DNA from: Fidelibacterota bacterium
GTDB taxonomy: Bacteria; Fidelibacterota; Marinisomatia; Marinisomatales; UBA1611
DNA: 12,610 nt
Assembly: GCA_012964275.1 (NCBI GenBank)
Contig: DTUG01000117.1
Coordinates: 1 to 12,610, forward strand
Direction of reading: 5' to 3'
How positions within the stretch are numbered: position 1 is the stretch's first letter; every line of letters begins with the position of its first letter. Position numbers and translations under genes: made by a program. Below, in pieces: positions 1 to 7,508 of this stretch. Under the pieces are notes generated by a model. That model saw only the letters and a program-made list of their open reading frames with translations. It was not told the DNA's origin and made no database searches.

Positions 1-2
1 CA

Positions 3-617
3 CTTTCATTTGCAAAAGACTGGCTAACTACCAATTCGATTATAATTGTAGTGTTCTTTTTTTGTAGTTGCGAAGATACTGTAACAGACAACACTAATAT
101 ATCCGATGGTTTTGATCCGGAAGATTGGGTGGAGCTGCATAACCCAACGAATGAAACCATTGCCATTGGCCTGTGGGAGTTCAAGGATGAGAATGATGAT
201 CATGTATTCACCATTCAGGAAGATCAGATCCTGGGCCCGGGCCAGTACCTTGTGTTATGTAAAAATATAGTGGCGTTTAATGACCACTTCCCGGATATTG
301 GAAATTTTGCGGGTGATCTTGGATTTGGATTAAGCGGCGGCGGGGAACTGATTAGGTTGTTTGATTCTAACGGATTATTGGTTGATAAGGTAGAATATAA
401 TAATTCTTCCCCATGGCCAACAGAGCCCGATGGCAATGGACCAACTCTTGAACTCATTCATCCATCTCTAGATAACGATTTGGGAGAAAATTGGGCTGCT
501 TCCGATGGCTATGGTACGCCTGGTGCGGTAAACAGTGTTTACGTTGCAGACAGTTCTAATAGTATTGATTCCGCAGTAGTGATTAATGAGATTAATTATA
601 ATTCCGCTGATGAATAA
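3..617 (+). CDS. Lamin-tail-domain (LTD) protein, 5' partial and apparently rearranged
   Basis: The frame is open to the left edge, with no ATG in the window. A GTG at 51 is a possible start, but it has no ribosome binding site and would cut into the hydrophobic run IIIVVFFFCSC. That run resembles a lipoprotein signal with a loose lipobox (F-C-S-C), so the true start probably lies upstream. From 111 on, the protein shows LTD hallmarks: DPEDWVELHNPTNETI, GPGQYLVLC, GFGLSGGGELIRLFD, PDGNGPTLELIHPSLDN and GENWAASDGYGTPGAVNS. The usual first strand of an LTD (INEINYNS-like) is missing before DPEDWVEL. It appears instead at the very C-terminus as AVVINEINYNSADE, directly before the TAA. LTDs are Ig-like beta-sandwiches, often found in tandem on secreted proteins, and have no known catalytic role. 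It is either a remnant or a one-repeat derivative of a larger multi-LTD (perhaps CotH-type) protein. Domain assignment is firm; gene integrity is doubtful. Confidence 0.75.
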   Translation, partial: LSFAKDWLTTNSIIIVVFFFCSCEDTVTDNTNISDGFDPEDWVELHNPTNETIAIGLWEFKDENDDHVFTIQEDQILGPGQYLVLCKNIVAFNDHFPDIGNFAGDLGFGLSGGGELIRLFDSNGLLVDKVEYNNSSPWPTEPDGNGPTLELIHPSLDNDLGENWAASDGYGTPGAVNSVYVADSSNSIDSAVVINEINYNSADE

Positions 618-726
618 AAACAAAATATTTCTATTTTAATATTTACTAAATGACCTTCAGACACTCTCGATGGATGAATTGAATAATACTAAAGTCGACA
701 AGGATTAGATAAAATCAATAAACATC

Positions 727-751
727 AAGCCCCGCCCAGCGGGGTTTTTTT
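727..751 (+). terminator. Rho-independent terminator
   Basis: A perfect 6-bp GC stem (CCCCGC 730-735 with GCGGGG 739-744) has a 3-nt loop, CCA. It is extended by A/U and G/U pairs at the base and followed by seven T residues (745-751). It lies about 110 bp past the LTD stop and 80 bp before the deiminase start, so it insulates the two. The rest of 618-831 holds no ORF or RNA gene that I can support. Confidence 0.9.
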
Positions 752-831
752 GTGCGCACATACCCTGGATTGCTATTGATCTCAGGAAATATTCAATAAG
801 TAATTAAATTATTGCTGTCGTTTATTCAGCA

Positions 832-2415
832 ATGAAACCATTACTCCCAATTCTGATCCTGCTCTCCGCTCTCTCTGCCACTGATCGGTTCCAGGGCGAA
901 CTGCCCATTGGCTTAACGGAAGAAGAAAAAACCCGGATCCATGAGATCTATACCATGGGCAGGGATACGGATCCGCCGCCAACACCGATCCGGAATGTGG
1001 CCGAATACGAGCGCATGGAGGGTGTCCTGATCCGGTACCCACTTGGTATTTCCACGTCACTCATAGCTGAAATGGCAGAAGATGTAACAGTTTATTGTTT
1101 AGTATCCTCCAGCTATCAAAGTTCAGCCTACAATTCAATGAACAACGCAGGGGTGAACATGGATCACGTTGAATTTGTTTTAGGATCTACAGACAGTTAC
1201 TGGACCCGGGATTACGGTCCCTGGTGGGTGGTGGATGGCGACCGGAATATGTCCATCGTGGACTTTACCTACAACCGGCCCCGGCCCAATGACAATCAGG
1301 CACCATCAAAAATGTCTGACCATTTAAGCGTTCCCTATTTTGCTACAGACTTGATTCACGCAGGTGGGAATTATATGACCGATGGTTTTGCGATCTCTGC
1401 ATCAACTGAACTTGTGTTTGATGAAAATGAAATTCCCGATACCCAGGTGCTGCAGATCATGGAGGACTATTATGGAATTGAAACGTATCATGTAGTGCCC
1501 GATCCCAATAACACATACATTGACCATATTGACTGCTGGGGAAAGTATCTGAGTCCAACCAAAGTGCTGATCCGGGAGGTTGCTTCCAGCCATGCGCAAT
1601 ATGATGAGATCGAAGAGACGGCTGCTTATTTCGGCAATTCCACAAATGAATGGGGCGAACCCTGGGAAGTTCATCGTGTGTGGACACCCAATGACCAACC
1701 CTACACTAACTCTCTGATTTTAAATGAAAAAGTACTGGTGCCCATTACGGGCAGCAGTTGGGACGATGAAGCTCTTGCCGTTTATGAAGAAGCCTTTCCT
1801 GGATATGAAGTGTTGGGCTTCACCGGTTCCTGGGAATCCACAGACGCCATCCATTGCCGCGCAAAAGGAATTCCTGATCTGGACATGCTGCAGATCTTTC
1901 ATAATCCCATTAATGACAATACGGAGCCAGAGCAGGATGGCTATGAAGTTAATGTCACAGTAGATGACCTGAGCGAAGCTGGATTAATCGAAGATTCTAT
2001 CAGGATCTTCTGGAAAACGCCGGAAATAAATTCCTGGACATTGGCACCCATGTATGGCGTAGATATACCGGAGGAACCGGACACTCGCGTCGGCTGGATT
2101 CCCGCTCTGGCTGATTCGGGAACAATTCAGTATTTTATCCAGGCCGCGGACTCATCCGGCCGTATTGAGCAAAGTCCCTTAGCCGGTTACCATGAATTTT
2201 GGGCTTTGCCCACGAATGCCTGCCAGGAATGGGAATTGGGTGACATGGACAATTCCGGAACACTGGATGTGATTGATGTGCTCTTACTGGCAGACCTGGT
2301 ATTGACTGGCCAGTCTCTAGGCGTGTGCTGCGATTCCGTCGCAGACATCAATGATGATGGATCCTTAAATGTTATGGATGTTGTGATGCTGGTCAATCAA
2401 GTTCTATATTCTTGA
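832..2415 (+). CDS. Secreted peptidylarginine/agmatine deiminase family protein with C-terminal dockerin-like module
   Basis: Predicted to hydrolyse an arginine guanidinium group (free arginine, agmatine or peptidyl-arginine) to a ureido group plus ammonia, as in the PAD_porph family (PF04371). Residues 1-16 (MKPLLPILILLSALSA) look like a signal peptide, so it should be exported. The catalytic set is complete: Asp127 in WTRDYGPWW, His232 and Asp234 in DHIDCWGKYL, Asn293 in YTNS, and Cys342 in DAIHCRAKGIPD. As I recall it, the Porphyromonas PPAD set is D130/H236/D238/N297/C351, with nearly the same spacing. Residues ~370-460 form a beta-rich extension. Residues 470-527 hold two EF-hand-like dockerin motifs (GDMDNSGTLDVIDV and DINDDGSLNVMDV), which suggests calcium-dependent attachment. 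No clear Shine-Dalgarno precedes the ATG. It is the first gene of a packed three-gene unit, with the next ATG 3 nt after its stop. The family is firm; whether the substrate is protein or small molecule is open. Confidence 0.92.
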   Translation: MKPLLPILILLSALSATDRFQGELPIGLTEEEKTRIHEIYTMGRDTDPPPTPIRNVAEYERMEGVLIRYPLGISTSLIAEMAEDVTVYCLVSSSYQSSAYNSMNNAGVNMDHVEFVLGSTDSYWTRDYGPWWVVDGDRNMSIVDFTYNRPRPNDNQAPSKMSDHLSVPYFATDLIHAGGNYMTDGFAISASTELVFDENEIPDTQVLQIMEDYYGIETYHVVPDPNNTYIDHIDCWGKYLSPTKVLIREVASSHAQYDEIEETAAYFGNSTNEWGEPWEVHRVWTPNDQPYTNSLILNEKVLVPITGSSWDDEALAVYEEAFPGYEVLGFTGSWESTDAIHCRAKGIPDLDMLQIFHNPINDNTEPEQDGYEVNVTVDDLSEAGLIEDSIRIFWKTPEINSWTLAPMYGVDIPEEPDTRVGWIPALADSGTIQYFIQAADSSGRIEQSPLAGYHEFWALPTNACQEWELGDMDNSGTLDVIDVLLLADLVLTGQSLGVCCDSVADINDDGSLNVMDVVMLVNQVLYS

Positions 2416-2418
2416 GCC

Positions 2419-3663
2419 ATGAGTAAATCCCGGCAATATGATCTTGTAGTCATGGGCGCAACCGGATTTACGGGCCGGCTGATAGCGGAATATCTGGCTG
2501 TAAACTATGGCGTTGAGAATGATCAATTTACCTGGGCTGTAGCCGGCCGAAATAAAAGCAAGCTGTTGAAGCTTAAAGAATACCTTTCCCAATTCGATCC
2601 TGACGCGGGATTACTGCCGGTATTGATAGCGGAGAGTTTTGACCGTCAATCCCTGGATGCCATGACATCCCAGACGAAAGTCATCATAACAACAGCTGGA
2701 CCCTACCTGAAATATGGAGCAGATCTGGTGGCATCCTGCGCCGCAAATGGTACCGATTATTGTGATATTACTGGGGAAATACCGTTCATTCGAAACTCGA
2801 TTGACAACCATTTTGAGACTGCTCAGCAGAACAGTTGCCGAATAGTCCATTGCTGCGGCTTCGATTCCATTCCATCGGACCTGGGGGTACTGTTCCTCCA
2901 GAATCACGCACAGGAAGCCTATGGTGTACCCTGTGATCAGATAACGCTCTATGTCCGCAGCACTAAGGGAGGTTTCAGCGGCGGAACAATTGATAGCATG
3001 TTAAATATCAGCAGTCATATTAAAGCCAACCCTCATTTCAAGGGATTATTGGGAAATCCCTACGCTTTGAACCCGAAAGACAGTCCTTCTGGCGTTGATG
3101 GGAGTGATTTAAGGTCTGTAAAATGGGATGAAGGGATGAAGTGCTGGACAAGCCCTTTTGTCATGGCGGGGATCAATACACGGGTCGTGCGCCGGACTAA
3201 TGCGCTTTTAGACAATCGCTATGGCGAAGATTTCAGGTACAGAGAAGTTGTATCTTTTCCTTCCGGTGCTGCCGGCTGGCTGAGAGCGAAGGTATTGCAG
3301 CTGGGCATAGGCTGTTTTATAGGAGCAATAAAATTTCCGCCATCCCGATGGCTGTTGCAGACCATCTTTCTGCCAAAACCAGGGCAGGGTCCGTCCCGGG
3401 AAAAGCGGGATAAAGGTCATTTCCATATTAACCTGGAAGGAAAAATAAAAAATGATCATACATTGAGTGTGAGCGTAACAGGAAACCATGATCCGGGATA
3501 TGCCGGCACTGCCCAAATGCTGGTTGAATCAGCCCTTTGTATTATTTTGAATCGGGATCAGCTTCCGGATAGGATCGGTGTCCTCACACCAGCGGCAGCC
3601 CTGGGGGATATTCTTATCAGGAGGCTGGCGGGTAAAGGGATCGAATTCAAGCGCAATGAGTAA
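2419..3663 (+). CDS. Saccharopine dehydrogenase-like NAD(P)-dependent oxidoreductase (trans-acting enoyl reductase / SCCPDH type)
   Basis: A 414-residue protein with an N-terminal Rossmann fold. YDLVVMGATGFTGRLIAEYL (residues 7-26) contains the G-x-x-G-x-x-G dinucleotide loop, and AGRNKSKL (42-49) is the usual second-strand motif. Further family signatures are TTAGPYLKYG (91-100), GTDYCDITGE (111-120) and HCCGFDSIPSDLG (144-156). These match the eukaryotic SCCPDH and mycobacterial trans-acting enoyl reductase branch better than true lysine-pathway saccharopine dehydrogenase, and the length fits (about 400-430). It has no signal peptide, so it is probably cytoplasmic or membrane-associated. 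The ATG lies 3 nt after the deiminase stop, and the stop overlaps the methyltransferase start (ATGAGTAA), so translational coupling is likely on both sides. The substrate is unknown. Lipid or polyketide reduction is possible by family analogy, but no such genes are present here. Confidence 0.87.
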   Translation: MSKSRQYDLVVMGATGFTGRLIAEYLAVNYGVENDQFTWAVAGRNKSKLLKLKEYLSQFDPDAGLLPVLIAESFDRQSLDAMTSQTKVIITTAGPYLKYGADLVASCAANGTDYCDITGEIPFIRNSIDNHFETAQQNSCRIVHCCGFDSIPSDLGVLFLQNHAQEAYGVPCDQITLYVRSTKGGFSGGTIDSMLNISSHIKANPHFKGLLGNPYALNPKDSPSGVDGSDLRSVKWDEGMKCWTSPFVMAGINTRVVRRTNALLDNRYGEDFRYREVVSFPSGAAGWLRAKVLQLGIGCFIGAIKFPPSRWLLQTIFLPKPGQGPSREKRDKGHFHINLEGKIKNDHTLSVSVTGNHDPGYAGTAQMLVESALCIILNRDQLPDRIGVLTPAAALGDILIRRLAGKGIEFKRNE

Positions 3664-4318
3664 TCGCACTTTATCTTTAAACGATTCAGTCTACCAATAT
3701 CTCTGTGACCATTCCCTGCGGGAGACAGCTGTTCAAAAGCAGTTAAGAGGTGTCACTCATAAAATGGAGAACAGTGTTATGCAGATCTCTCCGGAACAGG
3801 GTCAATTCATGCAGTTTATTGTTAAAATGGTGGGTGCCAAGTATACCATTGAGATTGGTGTATATACAGGTTACAGCGTCTTGTGCGTCGCCCTTGGGCT
3901 TCCAGAAGATGGACGGATAATTGCCTGCGATATTAACAGGGAATGGACAGACATTGCCCGCGAGTATTGGAAAAAAGCCGGAGTGAATGATAAGATCGAT
4001 CTGCAGATCGCACCAGCGTTGGATACGCTGACAGAATTGGAAAATGATGGTAGAAAAAATCAATTTGATTTTGCTTTCATTGATGCGGACAAAGTCAATT
4101 ACGATATCTATTATGAAAAATGCCTTAACCTGGTCAGGCCCGGCGGAGTTGTGGCGATAGATAATGTGCTCTGGAGCGGTGCCGTTGCTGATTTATCTAT
4201 CACAGACGAAAGCACAAATACGATCCGATCCTTGAATGAAAAACTGCATAACGATAGACGGATCGACTTAAGTATGGTACCCATTGGTGATGGTCTGACT
4301 CTAGCCAGAAAAAGGTAA
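3656..4318 (+). CDS. Class I SAM-dependent O-methyltransferase (caffeoyl-CoA OMT / catechol OMT-like, PF01596)
   Basis: Predicted cation-dependent methyl transfer from S-adenosylmethionine to a hydroxyl, typically of a catechol-type substrate. The start chosen is the ATG at 3656, giving 220 residues, the normal family length. A longer frame from a GTG at 3578 only adds 26 residues that read through the preceding gene. Visible motifs are the SAM loop EIGVYTGYS (66-74), acidic Asp92 (ACDIN), FIDADKVNY (141-149) and AIDNVLWSG (167-175). Asp143, Asp169 and Asn170 correspond in spacing to the metal ligands of plant CCoAOMT (D163, D189, N190). The start overlaps the upstream stop by 8 nt, so it is co-translated with the oxidoreductase. 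No terminator is obvious after it. The real substrate is unknown. Confidence 0.93.
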   Translation: MSNRTLSLNDSVYQYLCDHSLRETAVQKQLRGVTHKMENSVMQISPEQGQFMQFIVKMVGAKYTIEIGVYTGYSVLCVALGLPEDGRIIACDINREWTDIAREYWKKAGVNDKIDLQIAPALDTLTELENDGRKNQFDFAFIDADKVNYDIYYEKCLNLVRPGGVVAIDNVLWSGAVADLSITDESTNTIRSLNEKLHNDRRIDLSMVPIGDGLTLARKR

Positions 4319-4427
4319 TTCTACTGTTGGGCGGGGACCATTATAGCACACTCTCCACATTTCAAAGTATAACCGTGGTAAGGTATTTTGTCTATCTTGT
4401 GAATGAAAACTGTTGTGCAGTGTAAAT

Positions 4428-4455
4428 TTGAAAATCAATATATACTTATTATACA
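4428..4455 (+). promoter_or_regulatory. Possible sigma-70-like promoter upstream of the S9 peptidase
   Basis: TTGAAA (4428-4433) and TATACA (4450-4455) are separated by 16 nt, about 70 bp before the peptidase ATG in a 206-bp gap. The match is only moderate and the region is AT-rich, so chance is a real possibility. Promoter consensus in the likely host lineage is poorly known. Confidence 0.22.
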
Positions 4456-4468
4456 TCGGTATTAAAAA

Positions 4469-4487
4469 TTGAATTGTTTCAATTCAA
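4469..4487 (+). repeat. Perfect 8-bp inverted repeat in the S9 peptidase leader
   Basis: TTGAATTG, a 3-nt TTT loop, then CAATTCAA, ending 37 bp before the peptidase start. On the + strand it is followed by an A-run, so it is not a terminator in that direction. It could be a leader hairpin or an operator half-site pair. The remainder of 4319-4524 shows no gene. Confidence 0.45.
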
Positions 4488-4524
4488 AAAAAATTTCCTG
4501 ATTTAAAAGAAAGAGAATACCATT

Positions 4525-6396
4525 ATGAAATTCAAACCTATTATTGGCATAAACCTGTTTTTTCTTTTTTTCATTGGCTGCGCTGACCAGCACATAGAAT
4601 ACTCCATTGAAGCGTTCATGAATACTGTATCTATTCGCGGATCAAGTTTTTCACCGGATGAAAAAACCATTCTTTTTTCAAGTGATAAAACAGGAATATA
4701 TAATGCCTATGAGGTGGATATTAAATCCGGCGAGGTTTCTCAGTTGACGAATTCGGATACAAATTCTATTTTCACCATTTCATATTTTCCCAGTGACAGC
4801 CGTATCCTGTATCGCAGTGACCAGGGTGGAAATGAATTGTACCATATTTACGTTCGCAGTGTCGATGGTGTGGTCCAGGATCTTACGCCAGGTGAAAATG
4901 AACGTGCTCTGTTTTACGGATGGGCTTACAATGAACAAAGCTTTTATTACGGCTCCAATAACCGTGATCCCCGCTTCATGGATGTGTATGAGATGGATAT
5001 CAATTCATATAAAACAAAATTAATATTCAAAAATGACGATGGGTTAAGTTTTGGGGCCGTATCAAATGATGAACGATACCTGGCACTTGAAAAGACTCAT
5101 ACCCGGTATGATTCTGATATGTATCTGTATGATATTGAAGTGAAAGAAATACAGCATATCAGTGCTCACGATGGTGATATCAACCATGCTCCATCAGGAT
5201 TTTCAGTTGACTCAAAAAGCCTTTACTACCTGACGGATGCCAACAGCGAGTTTAACTATCTGAAACGATTCGATATTGAATCAGGCAAAACAACAATAGT
5301 CCAGGAAGAAAATTGGGATATCTCGTATAGCAGTTTTTCTCATGCAGGTCGGTATAGGATCAGCGGGATTAATGCTGATTCACAAACTAAAATCAAAATA
5401 ATCGATACTGAAAATGGCTGGGCCTTACGATTACCTAAATTACCAGCAGGAGATATTTCATCAGTCAATATTTCAAAAAGTGAGAAAACCATGACCTTCT
5501 ATCATGACGGTGCAAAATCACCATCTGATTTTTATATCATGGATATGGGTACAAAAAAGTTTCGGAAACTGACCGCTTCAATGAATCCGGATATTGATCC
5601 AGCTTTCCTGGGAGAAGCGAAAGTCATTCGTTATAAATCTTTTGATGGAATGAAGATTCCGGCTGTTTTTTACAGGCCGCCTCAGGCCAGCGCTAATAAT
5701 AGAGTGCCCGCACTAATTTGGGTCCATGGCGGTCCCGGCGGCCAGTCCCGGGTGGGGTACCGTGCCCTGATCCAATACCTGGTTAACCATGGATATGCTG
5801 TGCTTGCCGTGAATAATCGTGGCAGCAGCGGGTACGGTAAAACATTTCAATCACTGGATGATCAGAGTCATGGTGAAGGCGACCTGGATGACTGTGTTTG
5901 GGCCAAAGAATGGCTGAAAAAACAATACTATATTGATGAAAATAATATTGGAATAATTGGCGGTAGTTATGGCGGCTATATGGTCATGGCGGCTTTGGCT
6001 TTCAGACCGTCCGCGTTTGATGCAGGGGTTAATATTTATGGTGTCACCAATTGGGTTAGAACTATAAAAAGTATCCCACCCTGGTGGGAAGCTTTTCGCC
6101 TATCCCTATATAAGGAAATGGGTGATCCCAATACTATGGAAGATTATCTTTATTCTATATCACCTCTCTTTCATGCTGATAAAATTATTAAACCAGTTCT
6201 TGTGTTGCAGGGTGCAAACGATCCTCGGGTTCTCCAGATTGAATCAGATGAAATGGTCAAGGCCGTTCAGGATAATGGTGTCCCAGTAGAATATGTGGTG
6301 TTTGATGATGAGGGCCATGGATTTGTAAAAAGGAAGAATCAAATAACCGCCAATAAGTCGATCTTAAATTTTTTAGATACCTATTTGAATAAATAA
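4525..6396 (+). CDS. Lipoprotein S9 family peptidase (prolyl oligopeptidase / acylaminoacyl-peptidase type)
   Basis: Serine peptidase expected to trim oligopeptides outside the cytoplasm. The N-terminus MKFKPIIGINLFFLFFIGCA is a lipoprotein signal with its cysteine at residue 19, implying membrane anchoring in the periplasm or outer membrane. Residues ~35-350 form a TolB/WD-like beta-propeller, with repeats of the type SFSPDEKTILFSSDKTG plus blade ends such as VSQLTNS and KKFRKLTAS. Residues ~370-623 are the alpha/beta hydrolase: oxyanion region WVHGGPGG (399-406), nucleophile Ser481 in GGSYGGYM, Asp566 in GANDPRV and His598 in DEGHGF. The triad is complete and the 623-residue length is typical. 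A purine-rich AGAAAGAGA lies upstream of the ATG as a weak ribosome binding site. It appears monocistronic, with 206 bp before it and 171 bp after. Peptide uptake or nutrient scavenging is the probable role. The exact S9 subfamily is uncertain. Confidence 0.95.
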   Translation: MKFKPIIGINLFFLFFIGCADQHIEYSIEAFMNTVSIRGSSFSPDEKTILFSSDKTGIYNAYEVDIKSGEVSQLTNSDTNSIFTISYFPSDSRILYRSDQGGNELYHIYVRSVDGVVQDLTPGENERALFYGWAYNEQSFYYGSNNRDPRFMDVYEMDINSYKTKLIFKNDDGLSFGAVSNDERYLALEKTHTRYDSDMYLYDIEVKEIQHISAHDGDINHAPSGFSVDSKSLYYLTDANSEFNYLKRFDIESGKTTIVQEENWDISYSSFSHAGRYRISGINADSQTKIKIIDTENGWALRLPKLPAGDISSVNISKSEKTMTFYHDGAKSPSDFYIMDMGTKKFRKLTASMNPDIDPAFLGEAKVIRYKSFDGMKIPAVFYRPPQASANNRVPALIWVHGGPGGQSRVGYRALIQYLVNHGYAVLAVNNRGSSGYGKTFQSLDDQSHGEGDLDDCVWAKEWLKKQYYIDENNIGIIGGSYGGYMVMAALAFRPSAFDAGVNIYGVTNWVRTIKSIPPWWEAFRLSLYKEMGDPNTMEDYLYSISPLFHADKIIKPVLVLQGANDPRVLQIESDEMVKAVQDNGVPVEYVVFDDEGHGFVKRKNQITANKSILNFLDTYLNK

Positions 6397-6567
6397 TGAA
6401 ATAGGGTCAAACCATAATTTTCAGTGGTGAATTCAAACTCAGTGATTGCGATTTCAGTGTAAATTTGCTAACCAGATTATTATCTTTACCATCACAGTGA
6501 CAAAACCAAGCCTGACCTTTTTCCAGTCTGCTGCAATGGTACAATCCCAGACACAATTTTTAACTGG

Positions 6568-7461
6568 ATGAAAGAAGGACTTCGTTTTGCCGCCATTGAT
6601 ATTGGCAGTAATGCTATGCGCCTATTGTTTTGCCGCGTGATTGAAAATGGCGGGAATCCCCATTTTATTAAAGAATCTTTGATCCGAATGCCTCTCCGTC
6701 TGGGACATGACGCTTTCACAATTGGTGCTATAAGCCCCAGGAATTGCAACAAATTTGTCAATGCCATGATTGGGTTCAATCATCTAATTAGTGCTTACGG
6801 TCCCATCAGCTTCAGGGCCTGTGCCACGGCGGCAATGCGCAATGCAGACAATGGTAAGGAATTGGTAAAACGGATTCAGGATGAGGCAACTATCACCCTG
6901 AATATTATCAGCGGCAAGGAGGAAGCGGCCATGATCCTTGCCAACCATATTGAACGAACCTTAAAGCCCAATCGGGACTATTTTTATGTCGATGTAGGCG
7001 GCGGTAGTACAGAACTCACCTTGATCAGGGATAAGCAGACTTTTGCATCCAGCTCCTTTTCCATTGGTTCCGTACGACTCTTGGAAGGGAAAGTAGAAGA
7101 GAATGAGTGGATTCGCATGAGATCCTGGATAAAGAAGAAATCCCAGCAAACCAAAAATATGCAGGCAATTGGGAGCGGAGGTAATATCAATAAAATATCT
7201 GCCATGCTTGGGAAGGAAAAAGGTAAAACTGTCAAATACAAGCAAATTAAAGATTTATTAGAAGATATAGAGCCATATAGCATTCACGACCGTGTTGCAA
7301 AACTTGGTTTACGTCCAGACCGGGCTGATGTTGTTATCCATGCCGGCAAGATATATCTTAACTGCATGCGCTGGGCTGGGGTCAGGAAAATGGTCGTTCC
7401 CCAGGTAGGGTTACCGGACGGAATTGTGACCCAACTGTATAAGGAATACAGATCGAAATAA
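6568..7461 (+). CDS. Ppx/GppA family phosphatase (short form)
   Basis: Member of the ASKHA fold family that hydrolyses polyphosphate and/or the 5'-phosphate of pppGpp. Motifs seen are phosphate-1 AAIDIGSNAMRLL (8-20), ACATAAMRNADNG (84-96) in place of the usual ATSA-R-A-N, SGKEEA (115-120) with the catalytic glutamate region, phosphate-2 VDVGGGSTELT (141-151), GSGGNINKI (202-210), LRPDRADVVIHAG (248-260) and GLPDGIV (281-287). At 297 residues it is the single-domain form, lacking the C-terminal HD-like domain of E. coli Ppx and GppA (about 500 residues). It is cytoplasmic, with no signal. The ATG has no evident Shine-Dalgarno, but no better start occurs before the upstream in-frame stop near 6470. 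The 171-bp gap before it holds nothing I recognise. Exopolyphosphatase versus guanosine pentaphosphatase activity cannot be decided from sequence. Confidence 0.92.
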   Translation: MKEGLRFAAIDIGSNAMRLLFCRVIENGGNPHFIKESLIRMPLRLGHDAFTIGAISPRNCNKFVNAMIGFNHLISAYGPISFRACATAAMRNADNGKELVKRIQDEATITLNIISGKEEAAMILANHIERTLKPNRDYFYVDVGGGSTELTLIRDKQTFASSSFSIGSVRLLEGKVEENEWIRMRSWIKKKSQQTKNMQAIGSGGNINKISAMLGKEKGKTVKYKQIKDLLEDIEPYSIHDRVAKLGLRPDRADVVIHAGKIYLNCMRWAGVRKMVVPQVGLPDGIVTQLYKEYRSK

Positions 7462-7508
7462 TATCAGGTCTTGGGCTTTCTTTACACATTTATAATAACA
7501 ATTAATTT

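Noticed and set aside
809..1060. Minus-strand ORF opposite the start of the deiminase, and similar antisense ORFs elsewhere (e.g. 1402-1698, 2611-2907, 3743-4063, 6961-7283)
   Set aside because: They lie wholly or almost wholly opposite well-supported genes, show no recognisable motifs, and are what antisense frames of coding DNA give by chance.
3578..3655. N-terminal extension of the O-methyltransferase from a GTG at 3578
   Set aside because: The 26 extra residues read through the coding 3' end of the oxidoreductase and have no family counterpart. The ATG at 3656 gives the usual length and a coupled ATGAGTAA overlap.
4418..4430. 13-nt direct repeat CAGTGTAAATTTG shared with 6455-6467, upstream of two genes
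   Set aside because: One shared 13-mer pair is about what chance predicts in a window of this size and composition, and the flanks do not align.
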